Part shown: positions 7,719-17,155 of the stretch, one piece after another
Layout: each line of letters starts with the position of its first letter
How positions within the stretch are numbered: the stretch's first letter is position 1
Source: Achromobacter sp. AONIH1
GTDB lineage: Bacteria > Pseudomonadota > Gammaproteobacteria > Burkholderiales > Burkholderiaceae_B
Length of the DNA stretch: 64,000 bases
Assembly (NCBI RefSeq): GCF_002902905.1
Contig: NZ_CP026124.1
Span: 372,001 to 436,000 of the forward strand
Reading direction: 5' to 3'
Notes under the pieces: generated by a model
The model's database searches: none
The model's input: only the letters and a program-made list of their open reading frames with translations
Told to the model about the DNA's origin: nothing
Program-made: the position numbers and the translations under genes

Positions 7719-10700
7719 ATGACGCGCGCGCCGTTCTTCCGTCCGCTGGCGCTGGCCGCCGCGCTGGCCGCCCTGGGCGCCGCCGGCCCCGCCCACGCCA
7801 TGTCCGACTGGCAGCGCGAATGCCAGCGCGGCACCTACGAGATCAATCCCTACACGCCTTGCGCGCAGCCCTTCCACGAAGGGCTGGCCGCCGTCATGAC
7901 CGGCAGCGAGGAAGATGAGGCCGGCCGCTGGGGCTATATCGACAAGCAAGGCCGCATGGCCATCGCGCCCGCGTTCCAGGAGGCCACGCCGTTCCAGAAC
8001 GGGCTGGCCGCGGTGCGCCAGGACGACCTGTGGGGCTATATCGACGCCAAGGGCGCCTGGGCCATCCGCCCGGCCTACGCGGAAGCCACCGGCTTCAACG
8101 CGCAAGGCACGGCGCTGGTCCGGATCGACGAGCGCGACGTGCTCATCGACCGCCAGGGCCAGACAGTCAAGACGCTGCCGCTGGGCGCGCGCAGCTGGGG
8201 CTTCCGGCCCGGACAGACGCTGGCCGAGATCGAGGTGCCGCAGCCGCCGCGCCTGTTCAACGTCGCCACGGGCCGCGCGCTGACGCTGCCGGACGACGTC
8301 ATGGCGCTGGGCGAGCCGACGCAGGGCCAGATCCCCGCGCAACGGCGCGCCTCGCGCTACAACGGCTGGTGGGGACTGCTGAGCGCCAATGGCCGCTGGG
8401 CCGTGCCGCCGGAAACGCTGCGCTCCGAAGAGGCGCCGCTGCGCGACGGCAACGTCATCGCCGTGCGCCGCGACGGGCGCTGGCAGTTCGTGGACCCGCA
8501 GGGCCGACCGCTGTCGAAGCAACGCTATGGCGATCGCGTCGCGCTGCTTGCGCCGGGCGCATGGCTGGTCAAGCGGGAACACAACGCTCCGGCGATACTG
8601 CTGGACGCCGACCTCCGGCCGATGCGCAGCTTCAGGCAGGACTATGCCTGGCCGGAAAAGCGCGAAGGCTGGACGGTGCTGCGCGACGACGAAGCGATCC
8701 TGCTGGTCGATCCCGTCGGCCGGCTCAGCATCCTGTCCCTGCCGCAAGGCCGCGTGGACATCCAGAACGGTCGCGCCTGGGTCTATGCCCGGACCTCGGA
8801 CGGCGCCACCGATGCGACGACCGACGGGGCGACGGACGAGGCGGTTGACGCCACCCACGCCGCCATCGACGCCTCGCAGGCCGCCGCCAACACCTCGCTC
8901 GCCGAGCCGCCGTCCCCGCGCACGGCGCGCAAGCGCAACGACAGGAATGCCGAGCCGGGCGCGGCCGCCGACGCGGCGCAGGCCCGCCCCGCGCGCGAGC
9001 CGGACCCGGCGCCTCCGACGCCCCCTCCGGTCTATCGGCTGCCCGATCCTCCCGCCGTCGCGGATCCGCCGCCGCCCATGGTCATCATGCCCAAGCCCGC
9101 CGCGAACATGCCCGCGCCAGGGCCGACCGCCATGCCGGTCGAGGCGCAAGCCGCCGATGCCGCGCCCGTGGCGGTGGACGCGGCGCAGGAAGCAGGCCAG
9201 GCCGTGGATGCCGCCGTCGCGGAAGCAGCTGTCGCGGAAGCGGCGGCCGACGCAGCCGCGGCAGCGGCCGACGCAGCCATAGGCTCGGCCAACCGCCCGG
9301 AGACCCTAATCCAGATCTACGCAGCCGACGGCCAGCCGCTGCTGAGCCACACGCAGGCGGCCCGCCTGCGCGATTACAGCGTGACGCCGGTGCAGCCGGA
9401 CAAGCGGCTGTCGGCGCGCGAGGCCGCGCTGCTGCCGCTGGCGACACTATCGCCGAGCGACTACGAGCAGCCCAACGGCATCCTCACCGCCGACGGCAAG
9501 ATCGTGATCGACCCCTCGTGGAGCCGCATCGCGACTTATGACGCCAGCCTGCCGCTGGTGACGCACACGCGCGACGACAAGGTCGGCGCGATCGACGCCG
9601 CCGGCCGCTGGGCGGTGCCGCCCAGGTACCAGGAGCTGGATACGTTCAACAGCGGCTATGCCTGGGCCCTGCCCTTTGACGCCAACAGCCGCAACCAGAC
9701 CGTGCTACTCGACGCGCTGGGCCGCAAGACGGCCCTGCCCGATGCCGTCCGCCGCAATGGCGAGTACCTCGACGGCGGCCTGATCACGTACTACGCGCTG
9801 GACGACGATCACGAACGCGTCTGGGGCCTGTGGGACATCCGCAAGAACGCGCCCGCGCTCAAGCCCTCGCTCGCCGCCATCGAAAAGTGCGAGGGCGACT
9901 GGGCCCGCGCGCAATCCGGCGACCGCTGGGGCGTGATCGGCCGCGACGGCAAATGGCGCATCAAGCCCGACTACGAAGGCGCGTACCGGCTGGACTACCT
10001 CGGCCAGGGCTACATGCTGACCGAGGAAGCCAAGCCGGCCGGGCAGTCCGATGCCTACGACAGCTTCTACCGCCTGCACCACCTGCCCTCCGGCAAGGCC
10101 TCGCCGCTGCTGCGCGGCAAGCCCCAGGCGCTGGAGGGCGGCCGCCAGATGGGCCTGCTGGCCGACGGCGGCACCATGCTGTTCGACACGCGCGGCGGTT
10201 CGGTCCGCCTGTTCCAGGGCAAGCCCGAGAACCAGCGCCAGTTCGGCGACTGGATCTCGCTCAGCTACGACGACCGCAAGGGCGCCATCGACGCGCGCGG
10301 CAATATGAAGATCGCCGCCGAGAACGGCGAATTCAATCCCTTCTTCGTGCAGCCCGATGGCCTGGCGCGCGTCAATACCCCGCAGGGCTATCGCCTGATG
10401 GACCAGAACGGCGCCATCGTGCAGGCCAGGCTGGGCGACGCCATGCCGCTGGCCTCGATGCAGCGGCTGGTGGTCGAGGACCGCGACGGCTCGCGCAGCG
10501 TGATGGTGGACATGCAGGGCCGCGAGATCGCGCGCTTCAACAAGACCTATAGCGTGGACGCGTCCACCGCCAGCGAAGGCGTGGTGGTATACGAAGGCGA
10601 CAACGGCCGCCATGGGTTCGTCAATGCCGAGGGCAAGCGCGTCGTGGGCCCGTACTTCAACAAGCTGGGCCCGCTGCGCGACGGCCTGGCGCGGGCGCGG

Positions 10701-11006
10701 CGCGAGCAGCGCAGCGGCAAGCTGTACGGCTACATCGACCTCACCGGCCGCTACGCCATCGCGCCCGCGTTCGCCTGGGCCGACGATTTCCGCGAGGGCC
10801 GCGCCCTGGCGCGGCGTGGCGACCAGCTCATGTACATCGACCCGCGCGGCCAGGCCGCCGCCTCGTTCTCGCTGGTCTGCGGCGCCGTCGTCATCCGGGA
10901 CGCGCAGCAGCGCGTGACCTGGCCGGCCAAGCCGCTCTCCTGCCCCGACGCCGCCGGCCTGCAATACGCGCCGGCCACCGAAACCGCCCAAGCCGGACAG
11001 TCATGA
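7719..11006 (+). CDS. Very large secreted WG-repeat protein 1
   Basis: 1095 residues with a Sec signal peptide (cleavage after AHA, about residue 27). The mature protein is built of WG repeats, each a W/Y-G-x-I/V-D/N-x-x-G-x-x-x-I/V-x-P-x-F/Y unit, for example GRWGYIDKQGRMAIAPAF, LWGYIDAKGAWAIRPAY and LYGYIDLTGRYAIAPAF. Repeats occur in an N-terminal and a C-terminal array. Between them (about residues 365-525) lies a low-complexity Ala/Pro-rich linker dominated by AADA-type units. Ser-Leu-Val-Cys and a second Cys near the end match a Cys pair in protein 2. WG-repeat proteins are probably beta-propeller-like binding surfaces in the periplasm or at the cell surface; no enzyme domain is seen. 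Confidence 0.85.
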   Translation: MTRAPFFRPLALAAALAALGAAGPAHAMSDWQRECQRGTYEINPYTPCAQPFHEGLAAVMTGSEEDEAGRWGYIDKQGRMAIAPAFQEATPFQNGLAAVRQDDLWGYIDAKGAWAIRPAYAEATGFNAQGTALVRIDERDVLIDRQGQTVKTLPLGARSWGFRPGQTLAEIEVPQPPRLFNVATGRALTLPDDVMALGEPTQGQIPAQRRASRYNGWWGLLSANGRWAVPPETLRSEEAPLRDGNVIAVRRDGRWQFVDPQGRPLSKQRYGDRVALLAPGAWLVKREHNAPAILLDADLRPMRSFRQDYAWPEKREGWTVLRDDEAILLVDPVGRLSILSLPQGRVDIQNGRAWVYARTSDGATDATTDGATDEAVDATHAAIDASQAAANTSLAEPPSPRTARKRNDRNAEPGAAADAAQARPAREPDPAPPTPPPVYRLPDPPAVADPPPPMVIMPKPAANMPAPGPTAMPVEAQAADAAPVAVDAAQEAGQAVDAAVAEAAVAEAAADAAAAAADAAIGSANRPETLIQIYAADGQPLLSHTQAARLRDYSVTPVQPDKRLSAREAALLPLATLSPSDYEQPNGILTADGKIVIDPSWSRIATYDASLPLVTHTRDDKVGAIDAAGRWAVPPRYQELDTFNSGYAWALPFDANSRNQTVLLDALGRKTALPDAVRRNGEYLDGGLITYYALDDDHERVWGLWDIRKNAPALKPSLAAIEKCEGDWARAQSGDRWGVIGRDGKWRIKPDYEGAYRLDYLGQGYMLTEEAKPAGQSDAYDSFYRLHHLPSGKASPLLRGKPQALEGGRQMGLLADGGTMLFDTRGGSVRLFQGKPENQRQFGDWISLSYDDRKGAIDARGNMKIAAENGEFNPFFVQPDGLARVNTPQGYRLMDQNGAIVQARLGDAMPLASMQRLVVEDRDGSRSVMVDMQGREIARFNKTYSVDASTASEGVVVYEGDNGRHGFVNAEGKRVVGPYFNKLGPLRDGLARARREQRSGKLYGYIDLTGRYAIAPAFAWADDFREGRALARRGDQLMYIDPRGQAAASFSLVCGAVVIRDAQQRVTWPAKPLSCPDAAGLQYAPATETAQAGQS

Positions 11007-13906
11007 CCTTACGCCTGATTCCCCTCACCCGCCTGGCCTGCGCCGTCGCCGTGCTGGGCCTGCCCCTGGCCGCGCAGGCGCAGCAGTACTGGCACGCGTC
11101 CTGCGCCTACGACGCGCCCAGCCCGCTGGCGACGGGCGGCTTCTACGATGGCGAGAGCGACGCCGTCAGCGGTTGCATCCGTTCCATTTCCGAAGGCCGC
11201 GCCGCCGTGCTGCTGCCTTCCGCCCTGCGCTCGATCAAGCGCGTGCCGACCGACACCTCGCTGCGCGGACATGCCTGGGGCTTCCTGGACGGCCAGGGCC
11301 GCCTCGCGGTCAAGCCGATCTTCGACCAGGTCGGCGATTTCCATCACGGGCTGGCCGCCGTGCAGTGGCAAGGCAAGTGGGGCTATATCGACGCCCGCGG
11401 CCGCATGGCCATCGCGCCGCGCTTCGACGAAGTTTCCGATTTCGTCGAGGCCGGGCTGGCGATCGTCACGCTGGACGGCAAGCGCCAGATCATCGACCGC
11501 CAGGGCAAGCCGACCGGCGACGCGCTCGACGCGTCCGTGGACAACGCGCAGTTGTCGGACGGCCTGCCCGCGCGGCTGATCGTGCGCTACCGCCCCGAGT
11601 ACCAGGCGCCCGACGGCACCCGGCGCTACGACGAGCCGGGCCGGCGCATTACCGGCGCCTACGGCAAGGACCTGCTGATCGCCGCCACCGAGCGCGGCGA
11701 ATACGGGCTCTTGAACGACAAGTGGGAATGGGTGGTCGAACCGCGCTACGAGGAAATCACGGTCCAGTCCGACTGGACGCTGGCCGTCGCCCAGGGCCGC
11801 GAGGAAGTCGTGCTGCTGGACGCCAAGGGCGAGGCCATAGGTGCAGGCAAGGGCTATCGCAGCCTGGCGCCGATGGGCGCCTTCTGGCTGGCCGAGTTGC
11901 GGCGCGGCAGCTACGAGCTGCTGGACGCGAAGGGCCAGCGCCTGGGCAACATCGACGAACGCCAATCGCGCCGCATCGAACCAATAGGCAAGGCGCTGCT
12001 GTCCATGAGCGGCGACACCGCGAAGCTGTGGGTGCCTGGCAGGACCGAGGCGGTGACGCTGGGCAAGGATCTGGCCACGCCGCGCCAGACGCAAGGCTAT
12101 GCGCTGTTCCTGAGCGAAGCGCGCCGGCCGCTCGGCCTGCTGACGCCAGGCGGCGGCTGGGTCGACGGCGCCGCCCTGCCCGCCACCGTCGGCCAGATCG
12201 ATGGCTTCGACGAAGTCCACGGCCGTCTGTGGCTGCACGACGCCGACGGCAAGCTGCTGGCCGTGTTCAATCCCGATGGCAAGCCGGCGCTGGACGCCGC
12301 CGCGCTGGCAGCGCTGAGCGAGCAGCCCATGCGCGCCTTGCGCCACGCCGGACCGGACGCGCCGCTGGCCCTGCTGACGCAGGGCCACTGCCAATGCGAG
12401 GAGGCGCGCGCCGGCCTGGTGCTGGCCGACGGCACCATCGTGACCGACCCATCCTGGGAATCGGTGGCCTCGCTGGACGAATCCGAAGACGAGTATGGCG
12501 GCGACGAGGACGGCGACAAGCCGGCCGCGAACGACATGCGCTTTGTCGCCCGCACCGAGGCCGGCATGCGCTTGCTCGACGCGCGCGGCAAGCCCATGGA
12601 CCTGCCTCCGCAGCAACACATCGGCCAGTTCCGCCACGGCTACGCACTGGCCTATGCCCAGGGCGCCGCGCGCATCGTGGACCGCGCCGGCAAGCTGTAC
12701 GAACTGCCCGATTTCTTCGAGGCCGAAGTAGCCGGCCCGGGCCTGGTGCGCTTCCTGAACACCGCCGCCGAGGGCGATCCCTGGGGCCTGTACGACTTCA
12801 TCGCCGGCAAGGAGGTCTCGCCGCCGGCGTTCCAGCGCATCGGCATGTTCCGCGATGGCCGCGCCGAGGCCGCGCTGGGCGAGAACCGCGCCGGCATCAT
12901 CGACACGCAGGGCAAGTGGATCGTGCCGCCCGAGTACCGCGAGGCGCGCCCGGAGGTCGGCGACCTGTGGCAGCTGCGCCAGGCCGGCGCGCAGACAGAA
13001 GAATACCTACGCCCGTCCGCGCTGGCGTCCCGCGACGGCCGCGTGCTCACGCCCTTCGCCGCGCATCTGGAGGTGGCGCAGGACGCGTCCGGCGGCTACA
13101 TGGCCCGGACCAACCAGCGCCTGTGGCAGATCTCGCGCGACACGACGTCGGTCCGGGAAATCTCCGACGCCGACATCACGCCGCTGGGCGGCTGGCTGGG
13201 CATCCAGCGCAGCGACCGGCTCGGCTACGTAGACAGCTCGGGAAGCTGGCAGATCGCGCCCGAGCGCCTGGGCGGTTCCGTCTTCCACGGCTCGCCGGCG
13301 CGCGCGCTGCGCCTGGGCCACCAGGAAGGCCAGGAAGACCGCCTGGTCGACACGCAGGGCAATACCGTGGCCACGCTGCCGGTCGGCGACTGGAGCTGGC
13401 CGACTGGCTCGGACTGGCTGATCCGGCAGCGCCACGTGGCCAACCAGGGCATGGTCACGGACTACTTCGACACCGACGGCAAGCCCAAGCTCAGCGCCGT
13501 GCCGGGCCGGGTCGGCGCTTACTCCGAAGGCCGCGCGGTGAAAGCGCTGGCCAACGGCCAGGCGCGCGCGGTCAACGAGCAGGGCAAGCACGTCGGCCCG
13601 GTCTACGACGAGCTGTGGCAGCGCCGCGACGGCTTGGCGGTGGCGCGCGTGGACCAGCACTACGGCTACGTTGACGGCCAGGGCAAGCTGGCCATCCCCG
13701 CCACGTATGCCCGCGCCTCCACGTTCCAGGACCAGCGCGCGGTGGCATCGACCGACGCGGCCTCCCTGCTGATCGACACGCGCGGCGACATGCTGGCCTC
13801 GGTTGGCATGGAGTGCGGCATGCGTACCCTGCGCAATGCGCGCGGCCAGCGCCTGTGGCCGCTGAGCCTGCCGCCGCGCTGCCCGGCCGAACCGACGGGG
13901 GAATAA
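11003..13906 (+). CDS. Very large secreted WG-repeat protein 2
   Basis: 967 residues. The ATG overlaps the previous stop (ATGA, 11003-11006), giving a tight two-gene operon. The signal peptide is cleaved after AQA, about residue 26. WG units such as HAWGFLDGQGRLAVKPIF, KWGYIDARGRMAIAPRF and HYGYVDGQGKLAIPATY flank a diverged middle. It is a paralogue of protein 1 along its length: both have the same order of units and a C-terminal tail with two Cys, one in GMECGMRT and one near the end. It lacks the Ala-rich linker and instead has an acidic insert (DESEDEYGGDEDGD) near residue 495. Function is unknown; a periplasmic or surface scaffold is the best guess. A strong terminator follows. Confidence 0.85.
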   Translation: MTLRLIPLTRLACAVAVLGLPLAAQAQQYWHASCAYDAPSPLATGGFYDGESDAVSGCIRSISEGRAAVLLPSALRSIKRVPTDTSLRGHAWGFLDGQGRLAVKPIFDQVGDFHHGLAAVQWQGKWGYIDARGRMAIAPRFDEVSDFVEAGLAIVTLDGKRQIIDRQGKPTGDALDASVDNAQLSDGLPARLIVRYRPEYQAPDGTRRYDEPGRRITGAYGKDLLIAATERGEYGLLNDKWEWVVEPRYEEITVQSDWTLAVAQGREEVVLLDAKGEAIGAGKGYRSLAPMGAFWLAELRRGSYELLDAKGQRLGNIDERQSRRIEPIGKALLSMSGDTAKLWVPGRTEAVTLGKDLATPRQTQGYALFLSEARRPLGLLTPGGGWVDGAALPATVGQIDGFDEVHGRLWLHDADGKLLAVFNPDGKPALDAAALAALSEQPMRALRHAGPDAPLALLTQGHCQCEEARAGLVLADGTIVTDPSWESVASLDESEDEYGGDEDGDKPAANDMRFVARTEAGMRLLDARGKPMDLPPQQHIGQFRHGYALAYAQGAARIVDRAGKLYELPDFFEAEVAGPGLVRFLNTAAEGDPWGLYDFIAGKEVSPPAFQRIGMFRDGRAEAALGENRAGIIDTQGKWIVPPEYREARPEVGDLWQLRQAGAQTEEYLRPSALASRDGRVLTPFAAHLEVAQDASGGYMARTNQRLWQISRDTTSVREISDADITPLGGWLGIQRSDRLGYVDSSGSWQIAPERLGGSVFHGSPARALRLGHQEGQEDRLVDTQGNTVATLPVGDWSWPTGSDWLIRQRHVANQGMVTDYFDTDGKPKLSAVPGRVGAYSEGRAVKALANGQARAVNEQGKHVGPVYDELWQRRDGLAVARVDQHYGYVDGQGKLAIPATYARASTFQDQRAVASTDAASLLIDTRGDMLASVGMECGMRTLRNARGQRLWPLSLPPRCPAEPTGE

Positions 13907-13907
13907 G

Positions 13908-13947
13908 GCAACGGCGGCGGGAGTGTTTTCGCCGCCGTTGCTTCATT
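13908..13947 (+). terminator. Terminator of the WG-repeat operon
   Basis: Perfect 12-bp arms GCAACGGCGGCG (13908-13919) and CGCCGCCGTTGC (13930-13941) with a 10-base loop are followed by TTCATT. It begins 2 bases after the stop codon of the second WG-repeat gene. Confidence 0.8.
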
Positions 13948-14217
13948 CTCTCCCCCTCGCGGCCGAACGTTCGCCCGACCGTGAACTCCCGTCATCGAGT
14001 CTGAGACTGTTCTCAATCTCTTGTTTAATCGATTGAAACGCAACCACTATCATCATTTTCAATCACATGCTGGTCCCCAACGCGGGCTAAAACCAACTCA
14101 GATGAAAGGTGGGACATGAGGGTGGCACCCAAGGGGCGTACGGCGTACGTTCATCTTCCATCGACAGACGGGGCGGATCAGAGAGCCGCATAGCGCGGAC
14201 GCTCACGCGACTTTTTC

Positions 14218-14406
14218 ATGACAAAATCGCCTTCCACTCGAAACGCACAGGAAGAGCATCGCGACCGAATGACCCACGAAGGCTTAGCTGACGTGGATGC
14301 TGATCGCGTCATCGACCACCACGCCGTGCGAGCATGGGCAGAGCGTCTGACTGCAAGCCAGCCGTTGCCTAACTTCCCGCCCTACACCCGATCCAGCTCC
14401 AGATAA
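14218..14406 (+). CDS. Small CopG-type antitoxin-like ORF (orphan)
   Basis: 62 residues. The part EGLADVDADRVIDHHAVRAWAERL matches the well-known C-terminal pattern of short CopG/RHH-like antitoxins that pair with RelE/ParE toxins. A second ATG at 14269 (MTHEGL) could be the true start. No toxin ORF is recognisable upstream or downstream, and its 3' end overlaps the tail of the opposing lyase gene by 25 bases. The preceding 270 bases (13948-14217) show no other gene. It is likely the remnant of a toxin-antitoxin pair or a solo regulator. Confidence 0.5.
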   Translation: MTKSPSTRNAQEEHRDRMTHEGLADVDADRVIDHHAVRAWAERLTASQPLPNFPPYTRSSSR

Positions 14407-15230
14407 CGCCGGGTCTGCACGATCTCCTCGCGCTCCTTGAAGCTGGCCAGCCGCTCGGCCAGCCCGCTGCTGTCCCCGTGCTTGCGGATCTCGGCCAGCG
14501 TCGCCTGCATGGCGTGGATGGCGGCGCGCTGCAGGTCCGAGGGGATGATGGACAGGTGATAGCCCATCGCTTCCAGCTCGGGCAGCGGCACCAGCGGCGT
14601 CTTGCCGCCGTAGAACATGTTGATGAGCTTCAGGCCCGGCAGGCGCTGCGCGATGGCGCGGATCTGCTCCAGCGTTTCGGGCGCCTCGACGAAGATCATG
14701 TCGGCGCCGGCCTCGATATAGCGTTCGGCGCGCGCGATGGCGGCATCGAAACCTTCCACAGCGATGGCGTCGGTGCGCGCGATGACCAGCGCGTCGTCGT
14801 CGGACAGCGTCTGGCGCGCGATGCGGATCTTGCGGCACATTTCCCCGGCGTCGATCAGGCTCTTGTCGTCCAGGTGGCCGCAGCGCTTGGGAAAGGACTG
14901 ATCCTCGATATGGAAGGCGGCCACGCCGGCGCGCTCCATCGCGCGCACGGTGCGCTCCACGTTGGCCGAGCCGCCAAAGCCGGTGTCGGCATCGGCCACC
15001 ACCGGCAGACCGCCGGCGTCGACGATCTTCTCGACGCGGTCCATCACTTCGCTGAAGCTGAGCAGACCGATGTCGGGATAGCCGGCGGCGCGGGCGATGG
15101 CGCCGCCGCTGGCGTAGACCGCGTCGAAGCCCGCGGCTTCCACCAAGCGGGCGGACAGGCCGTCGTAGGCGCCGGGGGCGGCGACGATGCCGCGCGACAG
15201 CAGTTCGCGCAAGCGGGTGCTGGCTTTCAT
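14382..15230 (-). CDS. Isocitrate lyase/PEP mutase-family carboxyvinyl lyase
   Basis: 282 residues from ATG 15230, with AAGGA just upstream. The TIM-barrel family is clear. It has the N-terminal VAAPGAYDGLSARLVEAAGFDAVYASGG, the metal-binding VVADADTGFGGSANV with two Asp, HIEDQSFPKRCGHL (the KRCGH loop of methylisocitrate/oxaloacetate-type lyases) and MIFVEAPETLEQI. Members cleave C-C or C-P bonds next to a carboxylate (methylisocitrate lyase, oxaloacetate decarboxylase, PEP mutase). The KRCGH motif favours a 2-methylisocitrate or 2,3-dimethylmalate lyase-like reaction. It is divergent from a LysR gene that probably controls it. Confidence 0.85.
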   Translation of the reverse strand: MKASTRLRELLSRGIVAAPGAYDGLSARLVEAAGFDAVYASGGAIARAAGYPDIGLLSFSEVMDRVEKIVDAGGLPVVADADTGFGGSANVERTVRAMERAGVAAFHIEDQSFPKRCGHLDDKSLIDAGEMCRKIRIARQTLSDDDALVIARTDAIAVEGFDAAIARAERYIEAGADMIFVEAPETLEQIRAIAQRLPGLKLINMFYGGKTPLVPLPELEAMGYHLSIIPSDLQRAAIHAMQATLAEIRKHGDSSGLAERLASFKEREEIVQTRRYLELDRV

Positions 15231-15275
15231 GATGAATCCTTGGAAGATGAACGATGGCTCATCTTCGCCGGCTCG

Positions 15276-15330
15276 AACTAGAATGTCCAATATATGGGAA
15301 ATTGATAACTAGAATTTAAAAGGTATCAAT
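15276..15330. promoter_or_regulatory. Candidate LysR binding region between lyase and LysR genes
   Basis: A 9-base direct repeat AACTAGAAT occurs at 15276-15284 and 15307-15315, exactly 31 bases (three helical turns) apart. An inverted repeat ATTGATA (15301-15307) / TATCAAT (15324-15330) overlaps the second copy and ends at the LysR start codon. LysR tetramers bind two such sites on one face of the helix. Confidence 0.5.
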
Positions 15331-16233
15331 ATGGAATTGCGGCATCTGCGCTATTTCGTCGCCACCGCCGAAGCCCAGCACTTCACGCAGGCCGCCGAGC
15401 AGCTGGGCATGGCGCAGCCGCCGCTGTCGCAGCAGATCCGCCAGCTGGAAGCAGAGGTTGGCACGCCGCTGTTCGACCGCAAGGGCCGCGGCGTGCGGCT
15501 GAACGATGCCGGACGCGCCTTCCTGACCTGCGCCCAGGACATCCTGCAACGCGCCGACGCGGCGCTGCAGACCGCCCGGCGCGCGGCGCGCGGCGAGGTG
15601 GGCGAGCTGACGCTGGGCTTCACCGAAAGCGCCTCGTTCAATGCCGTGGTGACCGAGCTGATCCGCCAGTACCGGCAGCGCTACCCGGATGTGGAAATGA
15701 CGCTGACCCAGGGCGACAGCGAAACCCTGGTCGCGCAGCTGCGCGAGGGCGCGCTCGACGCGGCCTTCGTGCGGCCGCCCTTCGCGCTGGACGGCGGCTT
15801 GGCCTTCGCCCACCTGGACGAAGAGCCGTTGATGGTGGCGCTGCCGCTGGGCCATGCGCTGGCGCGGCGCAAGCGGCTGGCGCCGGCCGATCTGGCGCAG
15901 GAACGCTTCATTCTGTATTCGCGCAAGTCCGGCTACGGTCTCAGCGCCGACATCATGGCGGCCTGCCGCCAGCATGGGCTCAATCCCCTGATCGGCCAGC
16001 GCGCGCCGCAGCTGTCGTCGGCGGTGAACCTGGTGGCCGCCGGCATGGGCGTGGCCATCGTGCCGGCGTCGCTGCGCCATCTGCGGCCGGACGGCGTGGC
16101 CTGCCGTCCCTTCGCGCTGGACTGGCCGCGCGCGGTATTGGGGCTGGCCCTGCGCGAGGACGCGGGCGGGCGGGCCGCCAACCTGCTGCGGCTGGCGCGG
16201 GAACGGGACGGCGCGGCGGTGCAACCGCGTTGA
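15331..16233 (+). CDS. LysR-family transcriptional regulator
   Basis: 300 residues. The N-terminal winged helix-turn-helix (MELRHLRYFVATAEAQHFTQAAEQLGMAQPPLSQ and on to residue 60) is of the CatR/BenM-like class. The rest is a periplasmic-binding-protein-type effector domain (about 90-290). It is divergent from the isocitrate-lyase-family gene across a 100-base gap with repeats, so it most likely activates that gene in response to a pathway intermediate and represses itself. Confidence 0.88.
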   Translation: MELRHLRYFVATAEAQHFTQAAEQLGMAQPPLSQQIRQLEAEVGTPLFDRKGRGVRLNDAGRAFLTCAQDILQRADAALQTARRAARGEVGELTLGFTESASFNAVVTELIRQYRQRYPDVEMTLTQGDSETLVAQLREGALDAAFVRPPFALDGGLAFAHLDEEPLMVALPLGHALARRKRLAPADLAQERFILYSRKSGYGLSADIMAACRQHGLNPLIGQRAPQLSSAVNLVAAGMGVAIVPASLRHLRPDGVACRPFALDWPRAVLGLALREDAGGRAANLLRLARERDGAAVQPR

Positions 16234-16312
16234 AGCGAGATTGAAAAAGCCGCCGCAGCGTTCAGACGCGCGCGGCGGCCGCGGCGCCAGCCACTGTCGG
16301 GATGAGCAAGAC

Positions 16313-17128
16313 TCAGTCGTCGTGCGACTCGTGCACGGCCGCGACGCCGCGCTTCCAGTAGCTGGCCGCGCGGATGCGGCGCTTGTCCACGCCATGCTGG
16401 CCCACCATGATCTCGCGCAGCGCCTTGGCGGTGGCAGACTCCGCCGCCACCCAGACATAGCCCTCGCCTTCCGGCAGCTTCAGCTCGCGCGCGGCTTCCA
16501 GCAACAGGGTGCTGTAGCCGGCCGCCACGCCGTTGCGATGCAGCCAGCGTACCGAGGCCCGCGCGCGCGTGTCCAGCGCGATTTCATTGTCCGCATCCGG
16601 CACTTCGATCAGCGCGATGACCTGCGCGGACGCGGGCAATTCCTCGATCCGCCGGGAAATCGCGGGCAAGGCGGTCTCGTCGCCGATCAGCACATGCCAG
16701 TCGAAGCCCATCCGCACCACGAAGGAACCGCGCGGGCCGCCGATACCCAGCACCTGGCCGGGCGCGGCGCGCTCGGCCCAGGTCGATGCGGGACCGTCGC
16801 CGTGCATCACGAAGTCGATGACCAGTTCCTGGCGTGCCGCGTCGAAATAGCGCGGCGTGTAGTCGCGCGCCTGCGGGCGCGGCGCGTCGTCGGGAAACTT
16901 GATGCCGTCGGGCGTGACGCTGGGCAGGACCAGCGGCTGCGACGGATCGGACGGAAAGAACAGCTTGACGTGATCGTCGAAGGACGGCGACACGAAGTCC
17001 TGCAGGTCGGCCCCGGTGAAGGTGACGCGGGCCATCAGCCCGGCCACGCGCTCCACGCGGGACACGATGAGCATGCGCATTTTCAGGTGATGGCGCACAC
17101 GCTCGACAGATAGATCGCTACGGCTCAT
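16313..17128 (-). CDS. Siderophore-interacting protein / NAD(P)H ferric-siderophore reductase (YqjH/ViuB-like)
   Basis: 271 residues. It has an N-terminal FAD-binding domain with the R88-D-Y90-T91 motif (QARDYTPRYF) and DFVMHGDGPASTWA, and a C-terminal NAD(P)-binding SIP domain (WHVLIGDETALPAI, VWVAAESATAKALREIM). The family reduces ferric-siderophore complexes in the cytoplasm to release iron. It lies 27 bases downstream of, and on the same strand as, the His-rich PadR gene, the counterpart of E. coli YqjI controlling yqjH. Expression is therefore expected to respond to iron/nickel through the operator at 18121-18156. Confidence 0.88.
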   Translation of the reverse strand: MSRSDLSVERVRHHLKMRMLIVSRVERVAGLMARVTFTGADLQDFVSPSFDDHVKLFFPSDPSQPLVLPSVTPDGIKFPDDAPRPQARDYTPRYFDAARQELVIDFVMHGDGPASTWAERAAPGQVLGIGGPRGSFVVRMGFDWHVLIGDETALPAISRRIEELPASAQVIALIEVPDADNEIALDTRARASVRWLHRNGVAAGYSTLLLEAARELKLPEGEGYVWVAAESATAKALREIMVGQHGVDKRRIRAASYWKRGVAAVHESHDD

Positions 17129-17155
17129 GAATGCTCCGGACAGGAAAACGGGGAA

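Noticed and set aside
9705..12637. Long minus-strand frames under the WG-repeat genes
   Set aside because: They are shadows of the WG-repeat coding frame; no ribosome site or domain is seen.
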